Notes under the pieces: model-generated
The model's database searches: none
Seen by the model: the letters and a program-made list of their open reading frames with translations, nothing else
Told to the model about the DNA's origin: nothing
DNA from: Intrasporangium_A sp039812505
GTDB taxonomy: Bacteria; Actinomycetota; Actinomycetes; Actinomycetales; Dermatophilaceae
DNA: 27,850 nucleotides
Direction of reading: 5' to 3'
Assembly: GCF_039812505.1 (NCBI RefSeq)
Contig: NZ_JBDIAQ010000033.1
Coordinates: forward strand, 1 to 27,850
Translations under genes and position numbers: made by a program
Shown: one piece after another, positions 1-7,031 of the stretch
Layout: every line of letters starts with the position of its first letter
Numbering within the stretch: position 1 is the stretch's first letter

Positions 1-365
1 TCGCGGACGTACTCGTCCGGGACGAGGTCCGGGGGCCAGCCGAGCAGGTTGACCGCCATGATCGGGCGTCCACCCATGGCGTAGATGTCGGACAGGGCGT
101 TTGCGGCCGCGATGCGCCCCCAGTCGTAGGGCGAGTCGACGACCGGGGTGAAGAAGTCCGCCGTCGACAGGACCGCTCGGCCGCCCTCGATCCGGACGGC
201 AGCGGCGTCGTCGCCGGACTCAAGCCCGACCAGCAGGTCGGGGTGCGGGACGCCGACCAGGTCGGCGAGCACCTGCTCGAGCTGGGCGGCCGGGACCTTG
301 CAGGCACAGCCGCCACCGGCGGCGTACTGGGTCAGGCGGATCGGCGCGTCCCGGGCGATGGCCAT
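1..365 (-). CDS. selD: Selenide, water dikinase (selenophosphate synthase), N-terminal part
   Basis: SelD makes selenophosphate from selenide and ATP, the selenium donor used by SelA. About 121 N-terminal residues are present; the rest runs off the left edge. Starting from the ATG at 365, residues near 18-24 read GGGCACK. This matches the family's catalytic loop, with the active-site Cys and nearby Lys both present, so this is the Cys form and not a Sec-containing form. Downstream reads SGDDAAAV and STADFFTPVVDSPYDWG, then the ANALSDIYAMGGRPIMAVNLL block typical of the ATP/Mg-binding half. The location next to selC, selA and selB supports the call. The gene points away from selC and is separated from it by the toxin-like gene. 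The start was chosen because it is the first ATG before the conserved loop; no strong Shine-Dalgarno is obvious. Confidence 0.95.
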   Translation of the reverse strand, partial: MAIARDAPIRLTQYAAGGGCACKVPAAQLEQVLADLVGVPHPDLLVGLESGDDAAAVRIEGGRAVLSTADFFTPVVDSPYDWGRIAAANALSDIYAMGGRPIMAVNLLGWPPDLVPDEYVR

Positions 366-581
366 GCGGGCACCATACGTCGGCGGTCCTGCCGGTCGAA
401 ACGCTCCGGCCAGAAGGCCCGCTCGCCCAGACCGAGCACGTGCTGGTCTCGGCCGGGTGTTGGGATGGGCACCTCGTCCGGGCACAGGCGCCGGGCCGGA
501 TCGCCGGCCCGACAACCTGTGAGACGGGTCGACCGCTGCGGCAGTGTACCTATCCCTCGTGCTGATCCAGTAAGCCGTGGT
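366..581. other. Intergenic stretch between the toxin-like gene and selD
   Basis: These 216 bases hold the upstream region of selD (minus strand) and the 3' flank of the toxin-like gene. Open frames cross the stretch but they overlap selD out of frame and match no family I recognise. No tRNA, clear terminator or convincing promoter pair was seen. Confidence 0.4.
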
Positions 582-1322
582 TCAATCGCTGATCGGGGTC
601 GCCGGCCCGATGTCCGTGTGGACGTCGAATGCCGCCGTTCCCTCGATGACACCGGTGATCTCGCCTTGCGTCCTCGGGAGGAGAACATCGGCCCCGCTGA
701 ACCAGAAGTAGTGCCCGTTGACGCGCTCGGGGAAGTTGGCGCCGAACATGCCCGACACTCGAATGGGTGCAAGGAAGGGCATCTTCTCCTTCTTCATCGT
801 CGCGATCATGCTAACCGTCACCTGCGAGCGAGGTGGGACCTTCACCGTGACGCTGGCTGACGACGACTTCGAGACCGACGAGGAACCGGACTTCCCGGCG
901 GTGACAGCCACGGAGAACGACATCCCCATCTTGAACACCCCTTCAAGGGTGAACTCCTCGGAGTAGGTCAGGCCCGTCGTGACCGACGACGACCATCCCG
1001 TCTCCTCGGTCCATGTCCCCGTCACGGACAGGCTGATCTCCGCTTCCGTGTCGCCGTTGTTCTTGGCCGTGTTGCTTCCCACGATCGCGTCGTGTGGCGG
1101 GTCGGCCTGGCTCGGGCCGAACTGATAGTCCGTCACGCTCTTGTAGCAGAAGTGGCCGTACTGCTGAGTGATCGGTGGCTGGACGGCGTTGTAGTAGGTG
1201 GAGTCGTTGAGGGCGAGGCCGTCGGGCCGCTTGCCGAACTGCTTGTCGAACGCTTGGCGGACCGCGTCGGGGCTCGATTGCAGTCCCTGAAGGTCGGAAA
1301 ACGTCAGATACTCCTGGCTCAT
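582..1322 (-). CDS. Aerolysin-like ETX/MTX2-type pore-forming toxin family protein
   Basis: A 246-residue protein resembling the ETX/MTX2 branch of aerolysin-like beta-pore-forming proteins (Clostridium epsilon toxin and Bacillus Mtx2 relatives). Seen in sequence: after a helical-looking first 60 residues come long alternating Ser/Thr-hydrophobic strands. A TGTWTEETGWSSSVTTGL stretch is followed by the Ser-rich amphipathic SGSSSVSKSSSASVTV block and then VPPRSQVTVSMIA. In this family that order is insertion hairpin followed by a VPP-x-S-x-V strand. There is no signal peptide or transmembrane helix, so any export would be by lysis or a non-classical route. The ATG at 1322 is chosen over an in-frame upstream start because GAAGGAGAG lies just before it. 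GC in sampled lines is about 57-63 %, against about 77 % in selA, which suggests horizontal gain. It sits between selD and selC with no evident functional link. The family call rests on pattern recognition only. Confidence 0.7.
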   Translation of the reverse strand: MSQEYLTFSDLQGLQSSPDAVRQAFDKQFGKRPDGLALNDSTYYNAVQPPITQQYGHFCYKSVTDYQFGPSQADPPHDAIVGSNTAKNNGDTEAEISLSVTGTWTEETGWSSSVTTGLTYSEEFTLEGVFKMGMSFSVAVTAGKSGSSSVSKSSSASVTVKVPPRSQVTVSMIATMKKEKMPFLAPIRVSGMFGANFPERVNGHYFWFSGADVLLPRTQGEITGVIEGTAAFDVHTDIGPATPISD

Positions 1323-1661
1323 GGCTCTCCTTCGAGTTGCCGTTGACGTGCTCGCGGCGAGATGTCGCCGACCCAGCGTAGCCAAATTGCCCTGGTATGT
1401 CCTGTTGAAGATCCTCATTTACTTTCGGCCGAGGTCATCCGTTAGAGCAGGCGGTCGTTGGCCGCTGACCCCTCGTGGCGGATGTTGACTGGCCTCGTCG
1501 GCCACCGGATGGTGCGGGTGTCGGGTCAACTTGATGTGTCCGCCGTGGTGCAGCAGGACCGGGCGATGCCGCAGCTTCGTCTGGTCGGTCAGGCACGCGT
1601 TCAGGGCTCGGCCGCGGTAGGAGACGACTCCGGCAGAAGTCCGGTCAGCCGTCGAGCGACA

Positions 1662-1707
1662 CGCGCCCGGCGGCTCGCCCGGCCCTCGCGCCCGGCGGCT
1701 CGCCCGG
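1662..1707. repeat. Two-copy 21-bp tandem repeat upstream of selC
   Basis: The same 21 bases, beginning CGCGCCCGGCGGCTCG, occur at 1662-1682 and 1687-1707, a 25-bp period. Both copies are identical. No function is assigned. Confidence 0.85.
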
Positions 1708-1732
1708 GCCAGCCGCCTCACGCGAGCGTGGC

Positions 1733-1738
1733 TAGGGT
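1733..1738 (+). promoter_or_regulatory. Probable -10 element of the tRNA-Sec promoter
   Basis: TAGGGT lies 7 bases upstream of the mature tRNA 5' end, the expected distance for a start at or just before the tRNA. A matching -35 was not recognised. Confidence 0.4.
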
Positions 1739-1745
1739 GGCGCAT

Positions 1746-1841
1746 GGAGGCGTCTGGGCTCCTGGTGGTCCCCCCGGTCTTCAAAACCGGTGTGCGGCGG
1801 CATCCGTCGCAGGCGGGTTCGATTCCCGTCCGCCTCCGCCA
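1746..1841 (+). tRNA. selC: tRNA-Sec (anticodon UCA)
   Basis: This 96-nt tRNA decodes UGA as selenocysteine. The acceptor stem GGAGGCG pairs with CGCCTCC, followed by G and an encoded CCA. The anticodon stem CCGGT/ACCGG encloses loop CTTCAAA, giving anticodon TCA. The variable arm is long, TGCGGCGG/CCGTCGCA (8 bp with one G.U), as in tRNA-Sec and other class II tRNAs. The T arm is GCGGG-TTCGATT-CCCGT. The eighth acceptor pair expected of bacterial tRNA-Sec is a T/C mismatch in my folding, and the D stem was not fully resolved by hand. selA follows 28 bases later. Confidence 0.97.
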
Positions 1842-1869
1842 CATCCGTCGTCGCGCGAAGGAGCACGAG

Positions 1870-3213
1870 GTGGCCGAGGCCGGGCAGCAGGACCCGCGAC
1901 GCGGCATACCGCGGACGGACGTCCTGCTGCGCAACCCGGTCCTCGTCGCCGCGGCGCGACGGCTCGGCCACGCGGTGGTCAAGGCGGCCGTCGTCGCGGC
2001 GCAGCGACGCGCGCGGGACGGCGAGATCGCGCCCGACCAGGTGGCGGCGGCCGCGGCGGCCGACCTCGACGCCCGCGAGCGCACGCCCACGACGCTGCGC
2101 CGGGTCCTGAACGCCACCGGTGTCGTGCTGCACACCAACATCGGCCGGGCGCCGCTGACCCCGGCCGCCCGACATGCGCTCGAGCAGGCCGCCGGCTACG
2201 TCGACGTCGAGCTCGACCTCGCGACCGGTCGCCGCGCGCGGCGCGGGCGCGGCACGACCGAGGCCCTGCTCGCGGCGGTCCCGGCCGCCGCGGCTGCACT
2301 GGTGGTCAACAACGGCGCCGCCGCCCTCGTCCTGGCAACGACCGCCCTGGCCGCCGGCCGCGACGTGCTCGTCAGCCGGGGTGAGATGGTCGAGATCGGT
2401 GACGGCTTCCGGCTGCCCGACCTCATCGCCGGGGCGGGTGCCCGGCTGGTCGAGGTCGGCACGACCAACCGCACCAGCGTGCGCGACTACGCCGGCGCCA
2501 TCGGCCCGGACACCGCTGCGATCCTCAAGGTCCACCCGAGCAACTTCCGGATCGAGGGCTTCACGAGCGCTGCGAGCATCCCCGAACTCGCCGAGCTGGC
2601 CCGCACCCACCACCTCCCGCTCGTCGTCGACATCGGCAGCGGCCTGCTGCACCCGGAGCCCCTCCTGCCCGAGGAGCCCGATGCCACAAGCGTTCTCGCT
2701 GGCGGCGCCACCGTCGTGACGAGCAGCGGCGACAAGCTGCTCGGCGGTCCGCAGGCCGGCCTCCTCCTCGGGGACACCGACGTCGTGGAACGCCTCCGCC
2801 GGCACCCGCTGGCCCGCGCGCTGCGCGTCGACAAGCTGACCCTGGCCGCCCTCGAGGCGACGCTGCGCGGCGGCCCGACCGTCGTCGAGGCGTTCCTGCA
2901 CGCCGACCCCGACGCCCTCCGCGCGCGCTGTGCACGCATCGCCGAGGAGGTCGGCGGGCGCGTCGTGCCCAGCAATGGCGCCGTCGGCGGGGGCGGGGCT
3001 CCCGGTGTGACCCTCGGCGGGTGGGCCGTCGCGCTTCCCGAGGGGTATGCCGCTCACCTGCGTCACGCCGACCCCGCGGTGCTCGCCCGGGTGGAGTCCG
3101 GGCTCACCCTCGTCGACCTGCGCTGCGTCCCGGCCGGGTCCGACGACGAGCTCGTCGCGGCGATCCGTGCGGTCACCGCAGCCGTCGATGCCGCCGCACG
3201 GGACCGGGCCTGA
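1870..3213 (+). CDS. selA: L-seryl-tRNA(Sec) selenium transferase
   Basis: SelA is a PLP enzyme that converts Ser-tRNA(Sec) to Sec-tRNA(Sec) using selenophosphate. It is 447 residues, close to the usual 450-470. Conserved blocks are visible: VLNATGVVLHTNIGRAPL near the N-terminus, then NNGAAALVLA, SRGEMVEIGDGFRLPDLI, EVGTTNRTSVRDY, KVHPSNFRIEGF and the PLP-lysine block SSGDKLLGGPQAG with Lys289. The frame stays open upstream through the tRNA, but GTG at 1870 is the likely start: AAGGAG lies 7 bases before it and the alternative ATG would overlap selC. The stop overlaps the selB start by one base (TGATG), so the two are translationally coupled. An early GGC-ATA-CCG carries one of the GGCATAC motifs and an ATA codon rare at this GC. 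Confidence 0.97.
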   Translation: MAEAGQQDPRRGIPRTDVLLRNPVLVAAARRLGHAVVKAAVVAAQRRARDGEIAPDQVAAAAAADLDARERTPTTLRRVLNATGVVLHTNIGRAPLTPAARHALEQAAGYVDVELDLATGRRARRGRGTTEALLAAVPAAAAALVVNNGAAALVLATTALAAGRDVLVSRGEMVEIGDGFRLPDLIAGAGARLVEVGTTNRTSVRDYAGAIGPDTAAILKVHPSNFRIEGFTSAASIPELAELARTHHLPLVVDIGSGLLHPEPLLPEEPDATSVLAGGATVVTSSGDKLLGGPQAGLLLGDTDVVERLRRHPLARALRVDKLTLAALEATLRGGPTVVEAFLHADPDALRARCARIAEEVGGRVVPSNGAVGGGGAPGVTLGGWAVALPEGYAAHLRHADPAVLARVESGLTLVDLRCVPAGSDDELVAAIRAVTAAVDAAARDRA

Positions 3214-5045
3214 TGCACGTCGTCGCGACCGCGGGCCACGTCGACCACGGCAAGTCGACCCTGGTGCACGCGCTGACCGGGATGGAGCCGGACCGCTGGG
3301 CCGAGGAACGCCGCCGCGGCCTGACCATCGACCTCGGCTACGTCTGGACCACCCTGTCGGACGTTGGGGAGGTGGCCTTCGTCGACGTGCCGGGGCACCG
3401 GCGGTTCATCGGCAACATGCTCGCCGGGCTGGGGCCGGCACCGGCAGTGCTCTTCGTCGTCGCCGCGGACGAGGGCTGGCGGGAGCAGTCCGAGGAGCAC
3501 CTGGCCGCGGTCGACGCCCTGGGCATCACCCACGGCCTGCTCGCGGTGACCCGCAGCGACCTGGCCGACCCGGGCCCGGCGCTGGCCGAGGCCCGAGACC
3601 GGCTCGCCCGGTCCTCGCTCGGCGACGTCCCGGCGGTGGCGGTCTCCGGTGTCACCCGGGCGGGCCTGGACCTGCTGCGCGCCGAGCTCGCGAGCCTGTG
3701 CCGGTCGCTGCCCGTGCCGAGACAGGACGGGCGGGTGCGGCTCTGGGTCGACCGGTCCTTCACCGTGCGCGGCAGCGGCACGGTCGTGACCGGGACCCTC
3801 GGGACCGGTACGGTCCACGCCGGGGATCGCTTGGCGACGGGCGACCGCAAGGTCACGGTCCGGGGCGTGCAGAGCCTCGGCGAGACACACGAGTCGGTCG
3901 GGGCGGTCGCTCGGATCGCCTTGAACCTGAGGGGAGTCGGGGTTGACGAGGTTCGCCGGGGCGCGGCCCTGCTGACCCCGGACGGCTGGCGGCACACCAA
4001 CCTGCTGGACGTCCGGGTCGCCGCGCCCGCCACCGGGTTGCCCCACGAGCTGACCCTGCACGTGGGAACGGCCGCCGTCCGGGCCCGGCTCCGGCCGCTG
4101 GCTGCGGACCTGGCCAGGCTGTCGCTGGAGCGGCCGCTTCCCCTGACGGCCGGCGACCGGGCGATCCTGCGGGACCCGGGCGCCGAGGGAGTCCTCGTCG
4201 GCGCACTGGTGCTGGACCCGGCCCCGCCGCCGCTGCGACGCCGGGGCGCGGCGCTCTGCCGGGCGCGCGAGCTGGCCGGGCCGACACCCGACCCGCTCAG
4301 CGACGAGGTCCGTCGCCGCGGGCACCTGCACCGCGACGAGCTGCGGCTGCTCGGGCTCGACCCGGGTGACGTGGCGTCGGCCGCACCCGGGCCCACGTCG
4401 CCCAACCCCGCGCCGACCGCGCCCAAGTCGGACAACACCCACCGGACCGTGCGGCGGGTCGGCGACTGGTTCGTCTCCGAGGAGGCGTGGCGGAACTGGA
4501 GGTCCGCGCTCGAGGCGGGGACAGCGGCATACGGGAGAAGCCACCCGCTCGACCCGCACCCGAGCGAGTCGCATGCGCTCGACTCGACGGGGATCCCGGA
4601 CCGGGCGGTGCTGCGCACCGTGGCGGACGCGCTCGGCTACGCGCTGCGCGACGGTCGCGTCGTGCGGCCCGGCGTCGTGCCCGACCTCGGCCGCGCCCGC
4701 GCTGCCGTCGACCGGATCGTCGGGCACCTCACGGACCACCCGTTCGACGCGCCCGAGCAGCACGAGCTGCAGGCCGGCGGGCTCGGCGTCCGGGAGCTGG
4801 CGGCCGCGGAGTCCCTCGGGCTGCTGCTGCGGCTGGGCGACGGCGTGGTGCTGCTGCCGACCTCGCCGGCCCGGGCAATGCGCATCCTCGCCGGGCTGCC
4901 CCAGCCGTTCACGACCAGCGCGGCCCGCGCCGCCCTCGGCACCACCCGACGGGTCGCGATCCCACTGCTGGAGCACCTCGACCGGCGCGGCTGGACCCGG
5001 CGGGTCGACGGCGCCCACCGTGAGGTGGTCAGGAGCCGGTCCTAG
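3213..5045 (+). CDS. selB: Selenocysteine-specific translation elongation factor SelB
   Basis: SelB is a GTPase that delivers Sec-tRNA(Sec) to ribosomes stalled at UGA codons with a SECIS element. It is 610 residues, close to E. coli SelB. Seen in sequence: P-loop GHVDHGKST at 8-16, DVPGH at 58-62, and TRSD at 113-116 in the G4 position (SelB proteins use T-K/R-x-D there rather than NKxD). Next comes an EF-Tu-like domain 2 with FTVRGSGTVVTGTL, then a domain 3 barrel. The C-terminal part is winged-helix-like and would read the SECIS; it ends in a region containing TTRRVAIPLLEHLDRRGWTRRVDG. A low-similarity Pro/Thr-rich linker lies around residues 390-410. The start is the ATG overlapping the selA stop. 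The last 15 codons are part of a direct repeat whose second copy lies downstream of the merR gene. Confidence 0.96.
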   Translation: MHVVATAGHVDHGKSTLVHALTGMEPDRWAEERRRGLTIDLGYVWTTLSDVGEVAFVDVPGHRRFIGNMLAGLGPAPAVLFVVAADEGWREQSEEHLAAVDALGITHGLLAVTRSDLADPGPALAEARDRLARSSLGDVPAVAVSGVTRAGLDLLRAELASLCRSLPVPRQDGRVRLWVDRSFTVRGSGTVVTGTLGTGTVHAGDRLATGDRKVTVRGVQSLGETHESVGAVARIALNLRGVGVDEVRRGAALLTPDGWRHTNLLDVRVAAPATGLPHELTLHVGTAAVRARLRPLAADLARLSLERPLPLTAGDRAILRDPGAEGVLVGALVLDPAPPPLRRRGAALCRARELAGPTPDPLSDEVRRRGHLHRDELRLLGLDPGDVASAAPGPTSPNPAPTAPKSDNTHRTVRRVGDWFVSEEAWRNWRSALEAGTAAYGRSHPLDPHPSESHALDSTGIPDRAVLRTVADALGYALRDGRVVRPGVVPDLGRARAAVDRIVGHLTDHPFDAPEQHELQAGGLGVRELAAAESLGLLLRLGDGVVLLPTSPARAMRILAGLPQPFTTSAARAALGTTRRVAIPLLEHLDRRGWTRRVDGAHREVVRSRS

Positions 5046-5064
5046 CGCCACCGGTGGCCCGGCT
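5001..5064 (+). repeat. Direct repeat copy 1 (selB 3' end)
   Basis: An imperfect repeat of about 64 bp shared with 7836-7897. Identical cores are GGGTCGACGGC (5002-5012), GTCAGGAGCCGGTCC (5028-5042) and ACCGGTGGCCCG (5050-5061). The last two are separated by 7 unrelated bases in both copies. Weaker similarity extends upstream to about 4993. This copy includes the selB stop codon. Confidence 0.85.
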
Positions 5065-5349
5065 GGCGTTCCGAAGAACACGACAAGTCCGGCCGATGGC
5101 GCCCAGCCGAGCGTGACGCCGATCGCCCGGCCCGACTTGTTATGTTCTACTGCTCAGTAGCCAGCCGCGCCGGTCGGATCGCGGGGGTGACTTCGCGCCT
5201 GCTGGGAGATGGTGCCGCCCGACTGGTGCGGCGGAGTCTCCTGACCGGATGGCAACTGGAGGGGTGAGCCACCGGCCCGGCCGTCCAGTGCCGACGCGGG
5301 CCCGACGCTCTGTCCAGCACGGGGGCGAATCGGCCCGGTGTCGCGGGGC
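5046..5349. other. Intergenic region after selB with no gene
   Basis: About 300 bases without a credible open frame in either direction. It contains the tail of the direct repeat, a local AT-rich island at 5136-5160 with a TetR-type palindrome, and then GC-rich sequence leading to the ABC operon promoter. The AT-rich island looks like a promoter, but no gene follows it in either direction at normal distance. Confidence 0.5.
5147..5160. promoter_or_regulatory. TetR-type palindromic operator candidate
   Basis: CTACTG-CT-CAGTAG is a perfect 6-bp inverted repeat with a 2-bp spacer, beside TATGTT (5141-5146), which could be a -10 element. Palindromes of this TACTG/CAGTA form are common operators of TetR-family repressors. 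No TetR gene lies in the window, so the regulator is unknown. Confidence 0.45.
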
Positions 5350-5387
5350 TTGACCTTGACGCTGCGTCAACCCTGCATCCTGTCGTC
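5350..5387 (+). promoter_or_regulatory. MerR-type promoter/operator of the ABC exporter operon
   Basis: A -35 TTGACC (5350-5355) is followed by the palindrome TTGACGCTGCGTCAA (5356-5370; 7-bp arms around one base) and a -10-like CATCCT (5376-5381), giving a 20-bp spacer. An overlong spacer filled by a dyad is the hallmark of promoters activated by MerR-family proteins, and a MerR gene closes this operon. Transcription would start at about 5388, the ATG itself, so the mRNA is probably leaderless. This agrees with the absence of a Shine-Dalgarno. Confidence 0.7.
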
Positions 5388-6245
5388 ATGTTCACGGACA
5401 GCCAAGTGGCAGCCGAGCCGGACCGGGGCCCGGCGATCCAGGTGAAGGGCCTGCAGAAGCGGTATGGCAAGGTGCAGGTGCTTCAGGGTGTGGAGCTCGA
5501 GGTGGCGCGAGGCAGCATCTTCGCACTGCTCGGCTCGAACGGGGCAGGCAAGACGACGGTCGTGAAGATCCTGTCCACACTGTTGCAGGCGGACGCCGGG
5601 ACGGTCACGGTCGCCGGCTTCGACACCGCGACCCAGCCGACCGACGTGCGGCAGTCGATCAGCCTCACGGGGCAGTTCGCGGCCGTCGACGAGATCCTCA
5701 CCGGCCGGGAGAACCTCGTGCTGGTGGCCCGCCTGCGGCACCTGAAGAACGTCGGCAGCATCGCCGACGAACTGCTGGACCGTTTCCAGCTCACCGACGC
5801 GGCCGACCGGAGGGTGTCGACCTACTCCGGCGGGATGCGCCGCCGCCTCGACATCGCGATGAGCCTCATCGGCAGCCCGCCGGTGGTCTTCCTCGACGAG
5901 CCGACCACCGGCCTGGACCCTCAGGCCCGGCTCGACGTGTGGCGCGCGGTCAGTGAGCTCGCCGGCAAGGGCACGACCGTGCTGCTGACCACGCAGTACC
6001 TGGACGAGGCCGAGCAGCTGGCCGACCGGATCGCCATCCTGCACGGCGGACGGATCATCGCCCATGGCACCCTCGCCGAGCTCAAGCGGCTGCTCCCGCC
6101 GGCCAGGGTCGAGTACGTCGAGAGGCAACCGAGCCTGGAGGACGTCTTCCTGGCCATCGTCGGCGACGCGGCACAGACGGTCGCGAGCCCGGGCGACGAC
6201 ACCGGCGCCGTCGACGGCACACACCCGGCGAGGAGGAACCCATGA
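5388..6245 (+). CDS. DrrA-like ABC transporter ATP-binding protein (multidrug/antibiotic exporter)
   Basis: The cytoplasmic ATPase subunit of a two-gene ABC exporter of the daunorubicin-resistance (DrrA) type, 285 residues. Motifs: Walker A GSNGAGKTT at 49-57, signature YSGGMRRRLDIA near 146-157, Walker B VVFLDEPTTGLDP from 166, and a Q in place of the switch His (TTQYLDEAEQLADR), as is usual in DrrA proteins. The C-terminal PSLEDVFLAI segment is also typical of this group. The stop overlaps the permease start by 4 nt (ATGA), with AGGAGG just upstream for the permease. The start ATG lacks a Shine-Dalgarno and probably begins a leaderless mRNA. The substrate cannot be read from the sequence. 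Confidence 0.93.
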   Translation: MFTDSQVAAEPDRGPAIQVKGLQKRYGKVQVLQGVELEVARGSIFALLGSNGAGKTTVVKILSTLLQADAGTVTVAGFDTATQPTDVRQSISLTGQFAAVDEILTGRENLVLVARLRHLKNVGSIADELLDRFQLTDAADRRVSTYSGGMRRRLDIAMSLIGSPPVVFLDEPTTGLDPQARLDVWRAVSELAGKGTTVLLTTQYLDEAEQLADRIAILHGGRIIAHGTLAELKRLLPPARVEYVERQPSLEDVFLAIVGDAAQTVASPGDDTGAVDGTHPARRNP

Positions 6246-7003
6246 CCACGCAAGTCCTCGGCGACACGACCATCCTGCTGGGCCGGTCCATGCGCCACGT
6301 CACGCGCAGCGTGGACACCATCATCACGGTCACGGTCATGCCGATCGCCATGATGCTGATGTTCGTCTACGTGTTCGGCGGCGCGATCCACACCGGATCG
6401 GTCGAGTACGTGGACTACATGCTCCCTGGCATCCTGCTCATCACGATCGCGACGGCCACGGCCTACACCGCCCTGCGGCTGTTCACCGACCTGCAGAACG
6501 GGATCTTCGAGCGGTTCCAGTCGATGCCGATCGCTCGCTCGAGCGTGTTGTGGGCGCACGTCGTGACCTCCCTGGTCTCCACGTCGATCTCGCTGGTGCT
6601 CGTCGCGGTCGTCGCCGTGCTCGTCGGGTTCCGCTCGTCGGCGGGAGTGCTCGCCTGGCTCGCCGTGGCCGGAGTGCTCGTGCTGTTCACCCTGGCGCTG
6701 ACCTGGATCGCCGTCATCGCCGGTCTGTCCGCCCGGACACCGGACGGCGCAGGCGCCTACTCCTACCCGCTCATCTTCCTGCCGTTCGTCAGCTCGGCCT
6801 TCGTCCCCACCGACACCATGCCCACCGTCGTGGCGGCCTTCGCCGAGCACCAACCGGTCACGCCCATCGTCGACACGATCCGCGACCTGCTTGCCCGGCA
6901 GCCGGCCGGCACCGATCTCTGGGTCGCGCTCGCCTGGTGCGCCGGAACCCTCGTGGTGGCATACGCCTTCGCCACGGCGGCCTACCACCGCAGGATCGCG
7001 TGA
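6242..7003 (+). CDS. DrrB-like ABC-2 transporter permease
   Basis: The membrane partner of the preceding ATPase, 253 residues with about six hydrophobic segments. The first is IITVTVMPIAMMLMFVYVFG and the last ends near VALAWCAGTLVVAYAFATAA. The motif ENGIFERFQSMPIARSSVLWAHV-like block, here LQNGIFERFQSMPIAR, is the conserved cytoplasmic loop of ABC-2/DrrB permeases. The later SSAFVPTDTMPTVVAAFAEHQPVTPIVDTIR block is also characteristic. It overlaps the ATPase gene by 4 nt, so co-translation is likely. Confidence 0.93.
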   Translation: MTTQVLGDTTILLGRSMRHVTRSVDTIITVTVMPIAMMLMFVYVFGGAIHTGSVEYVDYMLPGILLITIATATAYTALRLFTDLQNGIFERFQSMPIARSSVLWAHVVTSLVSTSISLVLVAVVAVLVGFRSSAGVLAWLAVAGVLVLFTLALTWIAVIAGLSARTPDGAGAYSYPLIFLPFVSSAFVPTDTMPTVVAAFAEHQPVTPIVDTIRDLLARQPAGTDLWVALAWCAGTLVVAYAFATAAYHRRIA

Positions 7004-7031
7004 CGATGCCCGGCTCGGGCAGGCTGACGGC

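Larger units (their letters stand above)
1323..1745. other. Intergenic region between the toxin-like gene and tRNA-Sec
   Basis: No convincing gene lies here. It carries the toxin gene's leader, a two-copy tandem repeat (1662-1707) and a likely -10 element TAGGGT at 1733-1738, about 8 bases before the tRNA, with no clear -35. Minus-strand frames around 1419-1600 read somewhat protein-like but overlap selC and match nothing I recognise. They may be remnants of a lost gene. Confidence 0.4.

Noticed and set aside
1419..2141. A minus-strand frame upstream of and across selC
   Set aside because: It runs antisense through the tRNA and selA. Only its last 60 codons look protein-like and they match no family I recognise.
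3063..5081. A 672-codon minus-strand open frame opposite selB
   Set aside because: It is low-complexity Arg/Pro/Gly text antisense to a clear selB; no family resemblance.
5140..5370. A small minus-strand ORF upstream of the ABC operon
   Set aside because: Arg/Pro-rich composition, no start context and overlap with the operon promoter argue against a gene.
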